DNA of 64,000 nucleotides from Alkalicoccus urumqiensis (GTDB lineage: Bacteria; Bacillota; Bacilli; Bacillales; Salisediminibacteriaceae). The position numbers were made by a program, and so were the translations under genes. Under the pieces are notes generated by a model. The model saw nothing but the letters and a program-made list of their open reading frames with translations. It ran no database searches and was not told the DNA's origin. The stretch covers positions 248,001 to 312,000 of the forward strand of contig NZ_PVNS01000001.1 in assembly GCF_002993335.1 (NCBI RefSeq). Reading direction: 5' to 3'. Below are positions 33,673 through 41,983 of the stretch, in pieces; position 1 is the first letter of the stretch; every line of letters begins with the position of its first letter.

Positions 33673-34926
33673 ATGAGCCATCTTAAAACAACTGCAGCCT
33701 GGAGCGGTTTTCTGTCAGCCACCCTCCTGCTTACGGCCTGCGGCGAAAACTCACCTGATGCCGAAAATACAGCGGATGCGGTGCCGGCGGAAGAAGAGCC
33801 GGACGACGTTTCCATGGAAGATGTAAACGAAGACGTGCCCGGCTCCACCCAGACGTTCGGCTGGAATTTGTTCGATCACCTTCTCCAGGAGGAGGAAAAC
33901 CAGCTCCTCTCCCCCGCAAGCATCAGCACGGCACTGGCGATGACGATGGCGGGCGCGGATGGGGAGACGAAGCAGGAAATGACGGAAGTGCTTTCCCTGC
34001 ACGGACTGGAGGACGAGGAAATCGACGCTTCCTTCCAGGCGCTGATAACCCTGCTGGAAGACACCGGTTCTGACGTGGAGCTTGCCATTGCCAACTCCAT
34101 CTGGAAACGCGAAGACTATGGGTTTGACGACACCTTTATCGAAAAGATGGAGGAGGAATATCAGGCCCAGGTGGAACCGCTGACAGACGAGGAACCGATC
34201 AACGACTGGATCAGCGGGCAGACAAACGGCCTGATTGAGGATATGATTTCCGAGGTGCGGCCTCAGACGGTCATGTACCTGATCAACGCGGTTTATTTTC
34301 AAGGGGACTGGGCCGAGCCTTTTGAGGAAAGCCTGACAACCGAAGGCACGTTCACCACGTCCACCGGCAAAGAGGTCGACGCGATGATGATGCGCCGGGC
34401 GGAAAAAGAACCCGTCTTCCTGCACAGTGAAAACGACGCGTTCCAGGCAGTCTCCCTTCCCTACGGCGAAGAAGAGCGATGGTCAATGAACGTTATTCTT
34501 CCACATGAAGAGGAGGGCTCGCTGCAGAAAACCGTCGACGCCTTCCGTAACGAAGATCCGCTTACCTTCTCCGAAAAGGTCGGGAACTTCCGGCTCCCCC
34601 GCTTCCAGATGGAGGAGGAAACGACGCTGAACGAGCCGCTCATCGAACTCGGCATGCCGAAGGCGTTCAACAGCGCGGAAGCGGACTTCTCACGCATGGT
34701 GGAAGGCGGCGGTATCTTTATCAGCGAAGTGCTGCACAACACCTTCATTGACGTCGATGAAACCGGCACCGAAGCGGCGGCAGCAACGTCTGTTGCGATG
34801 GAAGAATCCGCACCCGGTTATGATTTCGACATGATCGTCGACCGTCCGTTTCTCTTTACGGTTCAGGACGAGGAAACCGGCGTGCTTTTGTTCGCCGGCT
34901 ATGTAAATAAGCCGGAAGAAGGGTAA
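33673..34926 (+). CDS. Serpin-family protease inhibitor, predicted lipoprotein
   Basis: 417 residues. A lipoprotein signal ends in LLLTAC, followed by an acidic linker and a full serpin fold starting near residue 60 (NQLLSPASISTALAMTMAGA). Serpin signatures present are NWISG-type (INDWISGQTNG), YLINAVYFQGDW, NVILPHEE and the C-terminal DRPFLFTVQDEETGVLLFAG. The reactive-loop hinge reads TGTEAAAATS, small residues typical of inhibitory serpins. By alignment with canonical serpins the scissile bond would fall in MEESAP; the target protease is unknown. ATG 33673 follows AAAAAGGAGGCG. Serpins are uncommon in Bacillaceae and a surface-anchored one may shield the cell from its own or foreign proteases. 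Confidence 0.93.
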   Translation: MSHLKTTAAWSGFLSATLLLTACGENSPDAENTADAVPAEEEPDDVSMEDVNEDVPGSTQTFGWNLFDHLLQEEENQLLSPASISTALAMTMAGADGETKQEMTEVLSLHGLEDEEIDASFQALITLLEDTGSDVELAIANSIWKREDYGFDDTFIEKMEEEYQAQVEPLTDEEPINDWISGQTNGLIEDMISEVRPQTVMYLINAVYFQGDWAEPFEESLTTEGTFTTSTGKEVDAMMMRRAEKEPVFLHSENDAFQAVSLPYGEEERWSMNVILPHEEEGSLQKTVDAFRNEDPLTFSEKVGNFRLPRFQMEEETTLNEPLIELGMPKAFNSAEADFSRMVEGGGIFISEVLHNTFIDVDETGTEAAAATSVAMEESAPGYDFDMIVDRPFLFTVQDEETGVLLFAGYVNKPEEG

Positions 34927-34942
34927 AGAATACTGCATAAAA

Positions 34943-34970
34943 CGGGCCGGGAGCGACTGCTCCCGGCCCG
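34943..34970 (-). terminator. Rho-independent terminator of the alcohol dehydrogenase gene
   Basis: CGGGCCGGGAGC-GACT-GCTCCCGGCCCG is a perfect 12 bp stem. Leftward it is followed by TTTTATG. It sits between the convergent serpin and dehydrogenase genes. Confidence 0.8.
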
Positions 34971-34983
34971 CTTGTATGCGCCG

Positions 34984-36117
34984 TTACGGCTTTAGTACGA
35001 ACTTGATACTCTCATCTTCTTTTTTATCGAACATGCGGTACGCCTCTGCTGCATCGTCGAGTTTCATCGGATGGGTAATGATGTCGGTCGGGTCAATCTG
35101 CTTGTTTTCGACCATCTTATACAGCGCCGGCATCATATGAATCACCGGAGCCTGCCCCATCGTAAGCGCCACGTTGCGCGTGAAGAAATCGCCGATCGGG
35201 AAGTTGTTTGCTTCGGTGCCGTAGACGCCGGTAATCTGGACAATTCCGAACTTACGCACAGCCTGGGAAGCCGTGATAATCGGGCTGATCGTACCGAACT
35301 GGTTGTCTCCCTCCGAGCCGAATTCTTCATTCGGCGGAACGGTGCCGTCCATGCCGACACAATCGATAACGACGCGTGCGCCGCCCTTTGTTTTCTCATG
35401 GAGAAGCTTGCCGATCTCCGGATTCTTATCGAAGTTGAACGTTTCCACATTGTTCGTGCGGCGGGCATGCTCGAGCCTATATTCATAATGGTCCACTGCA
35501 ATGACCCGCTCCGCGCCTTTCATCCAGGCGAACTTCTGCGCCATCAGACCGATCGGGCCGCACCCTAATATCACGACTGTATCGCCGTAGGTGACACCGC
35601 TGTTCTCCACGCTCCAGAACGCTGTTGGAATGACGTCGGATAAGAAAAGGACACTTTCATCATCGAGCTCGCTGTTTTCCGGTACTTTAAACGACGTGAA
35701 GTCTGCATACGGCACGCGCAGGTACTCTGCCTGACCGCCGGGATGCATGCCGAAGTCTTCCGAGAATCCGAACAGTCCGCCCATTTCGGTGTGCGGGTTC
35801 GAGTTGTCGCACTGGCTTTCCATCTGATTCCTGCAGAAATGGCAGTCGCCGCAGCCGATGTTAAACGGAATGACGACGCGGTCGCCTTTTTTCAGTTCTT
35901 TGACTCCCTTGCCGACTTCCTCGACTATCCCCATCGGCTCGTGGCCAATAATGTAATCCTCGGGCGCCGGCACGCCGCCTTTGTATAAATGAAGGTCGGA
36001 CCCGCAGATACCGGTCGCTGTAATTCTCACAATCATATCTGTATCTTCCTGAATGGACGGCGCCTTTACATCTTTCACCTGCATCGTGTCTTTCCCCTGA
36101 TACGTTACCGCTCTCAT
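34984..36117 (-). CDS. Zinc-dependent alcohol dehydrogenase, formaldehyde dehydrogenase-like
   Basis: 377 residues. Catalytic zinc ligands: Cys in TGICGSDLH, GHEPMGIVEEVG with His-Glu. The structural zinc lobe is NIGCGDCHFCRNQMESQC (four Cys). The cofactor fold is VVILGCGPIGLMAQ. The length and the inserted loop DNSNPHTEMGGLFGFSEDFG resemble the glutathione-independent formaldehyde/aldehyde dismutase branch of the medium-chain family. ATG 36117 follows AAAGGATGAGACG. It is monocistronic with a terminator. The substrate cannot be settled from sequence. Confidence 0.9.
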   Translation of the reverse strand: MRAVTYQGKDTMQVKDVKAPSIQEDTDMIVRITATGICGSDLHLYKGGVPAPEDYIIGHEPMGIVEEVGKGVKELKKGDRVVIPFNIGCGDCHFCRNQMESQCDNSNPHTEMGGLFGFSEDFGMHPGGQAEYLRVPYADFTSFKVPENSELDDESVLFLSDVIPTAFWSVENSGVTYGDTVVILGCGPIGLMAQKFAWMKGAERVIAVDHYEYRLEHARRTNNVETFNFDKNPEIGKLLHEKTKGGARVVIDCVGMDGTVPPNEEFGSEGDNQFGTISPIITASQAVRKFGIVQITGVYGTEANNFPIGDFFTRNVALTMGQAPVIHMMPALYKMVENKQIDPTDIITHPMKLDDAAEAYRMFDKKEDESIKFVLKP

Positions 36118-36256
36118 CGTCTCATCCTTTCTAAAATAAGTAGGCTGTGTCCTTCTATTTACAGATTCAGGATGAATTAAACAAAAACGACATAAATTAT
36201 ACCTTTTTTCCTACGTCCATCGAAAACGAATACGGAGCCTGTTTGTCATACAAACG

Positions 36257-36297
36257 AACAGGCTTCCAGAACCGTTATGCGGTCCTGGAAGCCTGTT
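36257..36297 (-). terminator. Rho-independent terminator of the amino acid ABC operon
   Basis: AACAGGCTTCCAG-A-ACCG and CGGT-C-CTGGAAGCCTGTT form a long stem. Leftward the tail is TCGTTTGT. Confidence 0.75.
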
Positions 36298-36303
36298 ACG
36301 AAG

Positions 36304-37026
36304 CTATAAAATTTTACTGAGAAACTCCTGCGTCCGCTCGTTCTGCGGATTATCGAAGAGGTCGACCGGTTTACCTTCTTCCATAATAATTCCCTGGTCC
36401 ATGAACAGGACACGGTCTCCCATTTCACGGGCAAAGCCCATCTCGTGGGTGACAACGACCATCGTCATCCCTTCGCGGGCGAGATCCTTCATAACTTCCA
36501 GCACGTCCCCGACGAGTTCGGGATCCAGCGCTGACGTCGGCTCATCAAAGAGCATCACTTTCGGATTCATGGCGAGGGCGCGGGCAATTGCGACACGCTG
36601 CTTCTGACCGCCGGAAAGACTTCCGGGGTAGACATCCGCCTTATCTCCAAGGCCGACTTTTTCAAGAAGTCCTTTCGCCCGGGCGTTCGCGTCCTCCTGA
36701 GAGATGCCGCTCACTTTCACCGGCCCGATCGTAATGTTTTCCATGACCGTTTTGTGCGGGAACAGGTTGAAGTGCTGAAACACCATGCCGACCTGCGCGC
36801 GAAGCTTATTGATGTCAGTTTTCGGGTCCATGAGACGGACGCCGTCGATTTCCACGTCGCCGTCCGTGATCTCTTCGAGCATATTCAGACAGCGGAGAAA
36901 TGTACTTTTTCCGGATCCGGACGGGCCGATGACACAGACGACCTCCTTCTCCTCAACAAAGGCATCAATGCCTTTTAACACTTCGGTCGAGCCGAAGCTT
37001 TTATGAAGATCCATGACTTTAATCAT
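36304..37026 (-). CDS. Polar amino acid ABC transporter ATP-binding protein (GlnQ/ArtM class)
   Basis: 240 residues, the family length. Walker [11 protein letters not shown]-loop [10 protein letters not shown], signature LSGGQKQR, Walker [15 protein letters not shown] and the H-loop VVVTHEMGF are intact. It is the last gene of the operon, starting directly at the permease stop (ATG 37026, permease ends 37027). Sequence alone does not distinguish glutamine, arginine or cystine import. Confidence 0.96.
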   Translation of the reverse strand: MIKVMDLHKSFGSTEVLKGIDAFVEEKEVVCVIGPSGSGKSTFLRCLNMLEEITDGDVEIDGVRLMDPKTDINKLRAQVGMVFQHFNLFPHKTVMENITIGPVKVSGISQEDANARAKGLLEKVGLGDKADVYPGSLSGGQKQRVAIARALAMNPKVMLFDEPTSALDPELVGDVLEVMKDLAREGMTMVVVTHEMGFAREMGDRVLFMDQGIIMEEGKPVDLFDNPQNERTQEFLSKIL

Positions 37027-37698
37027 TTATACATCCAACCTCCGTTCCACACGGCGGAGTATAACCATAGACGGCACGGTAATAATCAAGTAGCCGAGAC
37101 AAAGCATGATATACGGTACAAACGGCTCCCCCGTGGTACTTACATACTGACGCATAATGTACGTCATTTCCCCAAGTGATATGACGGCGAATATGGACGT
37201 ATCTTTCAAGCTGATAATAAACTGGTTGCCAAGCGGTGGGATCATGCGGCGGAACGCCTGCGGCCAGATGATGTAGCGCATCGTCTGCGTGGACGTCATA
37301 CCGACAGAACGGCCGGCTTCCATCTGCCCTTTGTCCACGGATTCCACGCCGCCGCGCACGATCTCGGCGATGTAGGCGCCGGCGTTGATCGCAATGGCGA
37401 TGATCCCGGCGGTTAACGCATCAAAGTTAATCCCGAAAAAGTCCGATACCGCAAAGTATAAAAACAACGCCTGCACGAGAATCGGCGTTCCGCGGACCAG
37501 CTCAATGTAAACGGTCGCAATTCCATAGATAATTTTATTTTTCGAAATCCGCATCAGGCCGACGAGGCTTCCGATAATGAAACCGAAAAAGAAGCCGGTG
37601 AAGGTGACGATCATCGTCAGCTGCATCCCCTGCCAGATAAACGGGATGGAGTTGACGTAGTGCGGACTTGAAACGAGTTCGTTTAATTTATCCCACAT
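37027..37698 (-). CDS. Polar amino acid ABC transporter permease
   Basis: 223 residues with about five membrane helices. The His/Glu/Gln permease signature is IIAIAINAGAYIAEIVRGGVE followed by GQMEAGRSVGM, the EAA loop contacting the ATPase. The single permease probably works as a homodimer. The start ATG 37698 follows AGGAGGCAGAGTAC. It lies between the binding protein gene and the ATPase gene. Confidence 0.95.
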   Translation of the reverse strand: MWDKLNELVSSPHYVNSIPFIWQGMQLTMIVTFTGFFFGFIIGSLVGLMRISKNKIIYGIATVYIELVRGTPILVQALFLYFAVSDFFGINFDALTAGIIAIAINAGAYIAEIVRGGVESVDKGQMEAGRSVGMTSTQTMRYIIWPQAFRRMIPPLGNQFIISLKDTSIFAVISLGEMTYIMRQYVSTTGEPFVPYIMLCLGYLIITVPSMVILRRVERRLDV

Positions 37699-37723
37699 GT
37701 ACTCTGCCTCCTCGGAAAAACAC

Positions 37724-37754
37724 GTCCAGTGCAGCAGTTACGCCTGCACTGGAC
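37724..37754 (-). terminator. Intergenic hairpin between binding-protein and permease genes
   Basis: GTCCAGTGCAG and CTGCACTGGAC form an 11 bp perfect stem with a 9 nt loop and no T run. Such hairpins in ABC operons commonly protect the upstream message or attenuate read-through, so that binding protein is made in excess. Confidence 0.6.
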
Positions 37755-37770
37755 TGTGCCTGGTCACACA

Positions 37771-38583
37771 TTATTCTCCCTGGCTCTCAATGACTTCCTC
37801 TGCCGTTTCCGACAGCTCGTCAACGTTTGGATCGTCCCCGAACCATTCATTATAGATTTCGGCATAGCCGCCGTCTTCCATCATTTCGTTCAGAGCATCG
37901 TTGACGTCCTCGACAAGTTCAGAGTCCTCCGGGAAGGCAATACCGTATTCTTCACCCTGCAGTACGTCACCGACGGCTTTGAGTTCGCCGACGCCCTCTG
38001 TATCAATGTAGTACAGGACGTTCGGTACGTCGTAGAGCACACCGTCCACACGTCCCGCGCCGACATCCTGATACGCACTGACGATATCCGGGAACGTCGT
38101 GATTTCAGCATCGGTGTTATCCTGAAGGTACGATTCACTCGTTGTCGCTGCACGCGTAGCAATGTTAAAGTCGTCTACATCGTCGATCGATTGGATCTCA
38201 TCGTTATCTTCTGCGACAGCAAGCTGAAGCCCGGCAAGGTAGTATGGACGGGAAAACTGGAAGTTTTCAGCGCGCTCCGCTGTAATAGTCATACCGGCAA
38301 TGCCGATATCATAGCGCCCGGTACCCATTCCGGAAACAATGCCGTCAAACTCTACTACTTCCAGCTCAATTTCGAAACCGACACGGTCAGCGATTTCATT
38401 GATGAGGTCAATATCGAACCCTTCCATTTCCCCTGTTTCCTCGTTTAAGTATTCAAATGGTACATAGCTGGAGTCGGTGGCCACCGTATAGGTCGGCGTA
38501 TCTCCTTCGTCTCCCCCTCCGCATGCTGCGAGCAGTGCAGCAGCGGCAATTCCAGTACTCAGTCCTGCAGCTTTTTTCTTCAT
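37771..38583 (-). CDS. Polar amino acid ABC transporter substrate-binding lipoprotein
   Basis: 270 residues from ATG 38583 after GAGGGGGATG. A lipoprotein signal ends AALLAAC, followed by GGGDEGD and the SBP_bac_3 fold: TVATDSSYVPFEYLNEETGE, GFDIDLINEIADRVG, GRYDIGIAGMTITAERAENF and the late VEDVNDALNEM. The protein is highly acidic. It captures the amino acid for the permease and ATPase encoded next. Confidence 0.95.
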   Translation of the reverse strand: MKKKAAGLSTGIAAAALLAACGGGDEGDTPTYTVATDSSYVPFEYLNEETGEMEGFDIDLINEIADRVGFEIELEVVEFDGIVSGMGTGRYDIGIAGMTITAERAENFQFSRPYYLAGLQLAVAEDNDEIQSIDDVDDFNIATRAATTSESYLQDNTDAEITTFPDIVSAYQDVGAGRVDGVLYDVPNVLYYIDTEGVGELKAVGDVLQGEEYGIAFPEDSELVEDVNDALNEMMEDGGYAEIYNEWFGDDPNVDELSETAEEVIESQGE

Positions 38584-38646
38584 AATATGTACATCCCCCT
38601 CGATTCGAATGATTACGAATTTTACAAAAATAACGACCGTGAATAA

Positions 38647-38675
38647 ACTGTAGCATAATCTCCCGTTCAATTCAA
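38647..38675 (-). promoter_or_regulatory. Candidate promoter of the amino acid ABC operon
   Basis: On the minus strand TTGAAT, a 17 bp spacer and TACAGT (preceded by ATGC), about 65 bp upstream of the binding-protein start. A TTGACA lies just upstream at less favourable spacing. Confidence 0.5.
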
Positions 38676-38783
38676 TTTGATTGTCAAATAATCTCTCCGT
38701 ACTGTGTGTTTCTTCCTACGTCGCCGGGATATAAACAAAAAGCTCCCGCCATGTGAGAGCGAAAGCTTTTCTTGAAATGATTT

Positions 38784-39557
38784 TTACGGGTACAGCGAGA
38801 CGTTATCCTGGAGTTCCACGATCACCCAGCGGCCGTTTTCATAGCGCATGGAGCCCCTGAAACTGGCTGTGAAGTAGTCCTGATCCCGAAGTTCCGCCCT
38901 TACGGAAAAGCGGGCCTGGGTCGTTGTCTCGTACGTAATGTCCAATTCTTCAGTCGGGTACACGTTCTCGAACACGTAGCCGTCCTGGCGGATGATCTGG
39001 TTGATCAGCTCGTGGCTGAAATACGGCCGGAAATGGGAGCGGATCTGGGAAAAGTCGTCCAGGCGGTTCACATCGCCGATCAGCCGGGCATAGCTCTCCT
39101 TTTGCTCTGTGCTCAGCCGGTCCGGTGCAAATGTTCCCTGATGCACTTCCACCCGGGTCTCTCCAAAGAAAATCCAAGCTGTTTTCGTCTGCTGCCGCCA
39201 GAGGAATGGACGATTCAGTGTTTCCCCGAAAAACCGCAGCGGAATAAATGTCGTACCCCGCTCCACGCGGGCCGGTACATCGAGTGACACGCTTTCTCCG
39301 TTCACGCGTGCTGTCCGGCTGTTGATAGGCAATTCAATCGTCGTGTCCCGGTACTCGATGGTCACCGTGCGCGTCCCCTGGTCCCAGGTGATCTCCCCAC
39401 CGCCGCCTTCCACAACAGCGCGAAGCGGCATCAGCACCCGCCCCTCCTCGATTTTTCCATTCTCAATAATGACGCGGTCCTCTTCTGCCTCAGCGGATGT
39501 AGTCCATCCAGCCACCCCGCAGAAAAGGACGATAAGTACAGCGAGCCAGTATTTCAT
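38784..39557 (-). CDS. Secreted stalk-domain (copper amine oxidase N-like) protein
   Basis: 257 residues with a signal peptide (LAVLIVLFCGVAGWTTSAEA). One stalk domain (about 27-125) has the paired motifs GRVLMPLRAVVEGGGGEITW and GTTFIPLRFFGETL. An unrecognised C-terminal domain of about 120 residues follows (LDDFSQIRSHFRPYFSHELI, ending in a beta region). Such domains are thought to bind cell-wall material or act as spacers; no catalytic motif is seen. It is the first of three adjacent stalk-domain genes on this strand. The 40-60 bp around 38740-38775 may form a weak terminator. Confidence 0.85.
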   Translation of the reverse strand: MKYWLAVLIVLFCGVAGWTTSAEAEEDRVIIENGKIEEGRVLMPLRAVVEGGGGEITWDQGTRTVTIEYRDTTIELPINSRTARVNGESVSLDVPARVERGTTFIPLRFFGETLNRPFLWRQQTKTAWIFFGETRVEVHQGTFAPDRLSTEQKESYARLIGDVNRLDDFSQIRSHFRPYFSHELINQIIRQDGYVFENVYPTEELDITYETTTQARFSVRAELRDQDYFTASFRGSMRYENGRWVIVELQDNVSLYP

Positions 39558-39654
39558 TATCTTTTCCTCCCTTATCGATTGGCCTTCCTCCTAATTAGAC
39601 GAAAACCATCCACAAAGGATCCGAAGAAATGGACATTTTCTTAGAAAATGAAAC

Positions 39655-39695
39655 AAAGCACAGCCGGAAGGAATGCTTCCGTACTGTGCTTTGTT
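39655..39695 (-). terminator. Rho-independent terminator after the 141-residue stalk protein gene
   Basis: AAAGCACAG-CC-GGAAG and CTTCC-GTA-CTGTGCTTT form the stem. Leftward it is followed by GTTTCATTTTC. It starts just at the end of the gene. Confidence 0.75.
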
Positions 39696-39696
39696 T

Positions 39697-40122
39697 CTAT
39701 CGTGTAAGCACGATGACCGTTGTTCCATCGTATACTACCGAAGCGGTGCGGGAAGCCTGATCCCAGGACAGCGGCAGACGGAACGCCGCGCTGAACGTGC
39801 GGAGCGGAATAAACGTCACGCCGTTTTCCACGCGGGCTCCGACGTTTACCGGCACTGCCTGGCCGTTAATGCGCACATCCCCGCCTGTTACCGGAAGCAC
39901 GACGGTTGTGCTCCCCCGGACGATCGTCACTTCCCGGGCAGACTGATTCCATGTAACATCACTGCCGCCGGCCTCCGCTACGGCCCGGAGCGGCAGCAGG
40001 GTACGCCCGTTCTCAATCTTTCCATTATCTACAACGATCTGCTCGGCTGCCGCTCCGCCTGCGGGAAGAAGCAGGCTGAAAAGCAGAAGCAGGATGGCCG
40101 TTCCTTTTACGGTTAACCTCAC
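39697..40122 (-). CDS. Small secreted stalk-domain protein
   Basis: 141 residues: a signal peptide (ILLLLFSLLLPAGGAAAE) and a single stalk domain with IENGRTLLPLRAVAEAGGSD and NGVTFIPLRTFSAAFRLP. There is nothing else in the protein, so it is a free-standing copy of the domain. It lies 24 bp downstream of the larger Asp/Asn-rich stalk protein gene, and the pair is probably co-transcribed. ATG 40122 is weakly preceded by GAGGCGG. Confidence 0.85.
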   Translation of the reverse strand: MRLTVKGTAILLLLFSLLLPAGGAAAEQIVVDNGKIENGRTLLPLRAVAEAGGSDVTWNQSAREVTIVRGSTTVVLPVTGGDVRINGQAVPVNVGARVENGVTFIPLRTFSAAFRLPLSWDQASRTASVVYDGTTVIVLTR

Positions 40123-40145
40123 TGGACCGCCTCATTTCTTTTGTA

Positions 40146-41147
40146 TCAGGAGTTGTCTTCCTCTTCGTCAATCACAACGACACTTTTCGTTTCATTGTCC
40201 CAATCGACCTCTGCATTCAATGCTTCACTCACAAAACGGAGCGGTACCATCGTACGGTTGCTTTCCAGAAGCGCTGGGACGTCCAGCGTTACCACCTGTC
40301 CATTTACGGTGACGGTCGTATCGCCAAGAACCAGACGGATCTCTGTATCTCCCCGCTCCACCGTCACGGCTTTTGTCTGTTGATCCCAGTCCACGTCTGC
40401 GCGCAGCGCCTCTGAAACAGCCCGGAGCGGCAGCAGTGTGCGGCCCTCTCTCACAACAGGAGGCACGTCGAACACTGGATGGCTTCCGTTGACGAATACT
40501 TTGGTCTGAGCGCTCCCCTGCTTCTTATCATACAGTTCCGCCAGCTTTTTGTAGCTTTCTTTATCACGGAGATCTGTCTGTACGAGCTCTTCCTGAACCT
40601 CATACGCACCGTCCACATCTCCCATCGTTTCCCGCTCTTCTCTTTCGCTGTTCAGGCGGTCTTTCCATTCCAGGCGCACGCGGTGGAATTCTGCCATGGA
40701 AACTTCTTTTGCTGCCTGCATTTCTTCACGGCGCTCCTGCTGAAGCTTAGCCCGCTCGCTTCGGTTTTCGCCTCTTTCACCGTCGTCATTATCGTTGTTG
40801 TCATCGTCGTTGTTGTTATCATCGTCATTGTTGTCATCATCATCATCATTGTTGTTATCGTTGTTGTTGTCATCATCATCATTATCATCGTTGTTGTTAT
40901 CATCATCATTATCATTGTTGTTATCATCGTCGTTGTTGTCATCATCATTGTCATTGTTGTCATTGTTGTTATCGTCATCGTTGTCGTCATTATCATTGTC
41001 ATCGTTGTTATCGTCATCCTGAGCCTGTGCCTGTTCCGGAAGGCCCGGACGCAGATCATCTGCAAGTGCCGCCCCACCAATTCCGACGACGAGAGCCGTT
41101 GCCATGGCGGATGCTAAAACACGCTGACTGAGTGAGAATTTTTTCAT
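40146..41147 (-). CDS. Secreted stalk-domain protein with long Asp/Asn repeat
   Basis: 333 residues from ATG 41147 after AAAGGAGGAATCAGGTA. The signal peptide is ASAMATALVVGIGGAALA. About 78 residues (44-121) consist almost only of Asp and Asn. A charged helical segment rich in Arg, Glu and Lys follows (about 125-215), then a C-terminal stalk domain with GRTLLPLRAVSEALRADVDW and NRTMVPLRFVSEALNAEVDW. The acidic tract could bind calcium or magnesium, or act as a hydrated spacer in a salty wall; this is inference. Its DNA is a trinucleotide microsatellite, so length variation between strains is likely. Confidence 0.9.
   Translation of the reverse strand: MKKFSLSQRVLASAMATALVVGIGGAALADDLRPGLPEQAQAQDDDNNDDNDNDDNDDDNNNDNNDNDDDNNDDDNNNDNDDDNNNDDNDDDDNNNDNNNDDDDDNNDDDNNNDDDNNDNDDGERGENRSERAKLQQERREEMQAAKEVSMAEFHRVRLEWKDRLNSEREERETMGDVDGAYEVQEELVQTDLRDKESYKKLAELYDKKQGSAQTKVFVNGSHPVFDVPPVVREGRTLLPLRAVSEALRADVDWDQQTKAVTVERGDTEIRLVLGDTTVTVNGQVVTLDVPALLESNRTMVPLRFVSEALNAEVDWDNETKSVVVIDEEEDNS
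40784..41018. repeat. Trinucleotide repeat tract (GAY/AAY codons) of about 235 bp
   Basis: Top strand runs of GTT, GTC, ATC and ATT triplets encode Asp and Asn on the minus strand. The tract is an imperfect microsatellite, open in several frames, which explains Ser/Leu- and Val/Ile-only frames on the other strand. Confidence 0.9.
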
Positions 41148-41276
41148 TACCTGATTCCTCCTTTGAGTGGTAATGGCAGCTGGCTGGCATAGGTGTCCCC
41201 ACAGCCCCTGTAGCTTTGTGCCGCAGCGTTTCCACTGCTTTACCATTACCCTCACTTTATCACACCAAAGAAGGAA

Positions 41277-41585
41277 TCAGGAGAGACGATCTTCGCTGAA
41301 TCGTAAGTCTTTGTGCTCATTATAGACGAACAACAGAAAAAATAACGACCAATACAATATTCCGCCTGAAATATACGCTGCAAGATCCCAGGGGTCACGG
41401 ACGCTGTGGGTGAGGTACAGCGGGGTAATCCCCTCCCAGAACACTCCTGCAGAAAACGTCAAAAGAACAATGCTTCTAAGCCGCGTGAACCACTTCCTGC
41501 CGAGAAACACCCAGCCCATCAGGCCCGTTCCTCCCGAAAGCAGAAATCCTGCCAGAACATCATTCATCCAGCTGCTGAAAAACAC
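41277..41585 (-). CDS. Small polytopic membrane protein, start uncertain
   Basis: The frame encodes hydrophobic segments and the motif VRDPWDLAAYISGGILYWSL near the C-terminus, which resembles small membrane proteins sometimes labelled magnesium citrate transporter-like. GTG 41585 is the first possible start outside the upstream gene, giving 102 residues. However, the frame is open and strongly hydrophobic further upstream (LSLIPGGLFLWAVNLLIL), beginning where the zinc-ribbon gene stops. No start codon with a ribosome site exists there. Either it begins at a rare codon, or ribosomes shift frame from the zinc-ribbon gene, or the sequence holds an indel. Function is unknown. Confidence 0.55.
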   Translation of the reverse strand: MFFSSWMNDVLAGFLLSGGTGLMGWVFLGRKWFTRLRSIVLLTFSAGVFWEGITPLYLTHSVRDPWDLAAYISGGILYWSLFFLLFVYNEHKDLRFSEDRLS

Positions 41586-41647
41586 GTGGATGTCCGCCGG
41601 CTGAAGGATCAGCAGATTGACTGCCCAGAGAAAGAGACCGCCGGGGA

Positions 41648-41848
41648 TTAGAGAAAGGACATAATAAGGATACCGAGAATCACCGCTCCAACGACGCCCC
41701 AGAAAGTAACCGTATGATCCGGCTCTTCTTTTCTTGGACGTTCCTCGATAATCGGGCGGTCCGGCTGTAAAGGGTAGCCGCAGTGCGGACACGTTTTTGC
41801 CCGCGTAGACACGCTCTCACGGCATTCCGGACATGGTGTAAGTGCCAT
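41648..41848 (-). CDS. Small zinc-ribbon membrane protein
   Basis: 66 residues. The N-terminal zinc ribbon (CPECRESVSTRAKTCPHCGY, two CxxC knuckles) is followed by a charged linker and one C-terminal membrane helix (TFWGVVGAVILGILIMSFL). ATG 41848 follows AGGAGGGGGAAT. Zinc-ribbon proteins of this layout are common and mostly uncharacterised. It is directly followed by the membrane-protein frame at 41277. Confidence 0.85.
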   Translation of the reverse strand: MALTPCPECRESVSTRAKTCPHCGYPLQPDRPIIEERPRKEEPDHTVTFWGVVGAVILGILIMSFL

Positions 41849-41924
41849 ATTCCCCCTCCTCTTTCTTTTCTATATGCTGTTTTGTTTACGCGCATCAAAA
41901 GGAAAAGTTTCACAACCTTCCCTC

Positions 41925-41953
41925 TTGCAAATACGAACAAATGTTTGTATAGT
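41925..41953 (+). promoter_or_regulatory. Promoter with embedded SOS (LexA) box upstream of the YolD-like gene
   Basis: TTGCAA (41925-41930), a 17 bp spacer and TATAGT (41948-41953). The box CGAACAAATGTTTG (41934-41947) fills the spacer and matches the Bacillus LexA consensus CGAAC-N4-GTTCG at all but one base. LexA bound there would block polymerase. Confidence 0.75.
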
Positions 41954-41983
41954 AAAAGAAAAGCACTTCAGGAGGTGTTCCCA

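Noticed and set aside
40479-41117. Long plus-strand frames rich in Val/Ile or Ser/Leu opposite the stalk-domain gene
   Set aside because: They are the antisense reading of the Asp/Asn triplet tract, a composition artefact.
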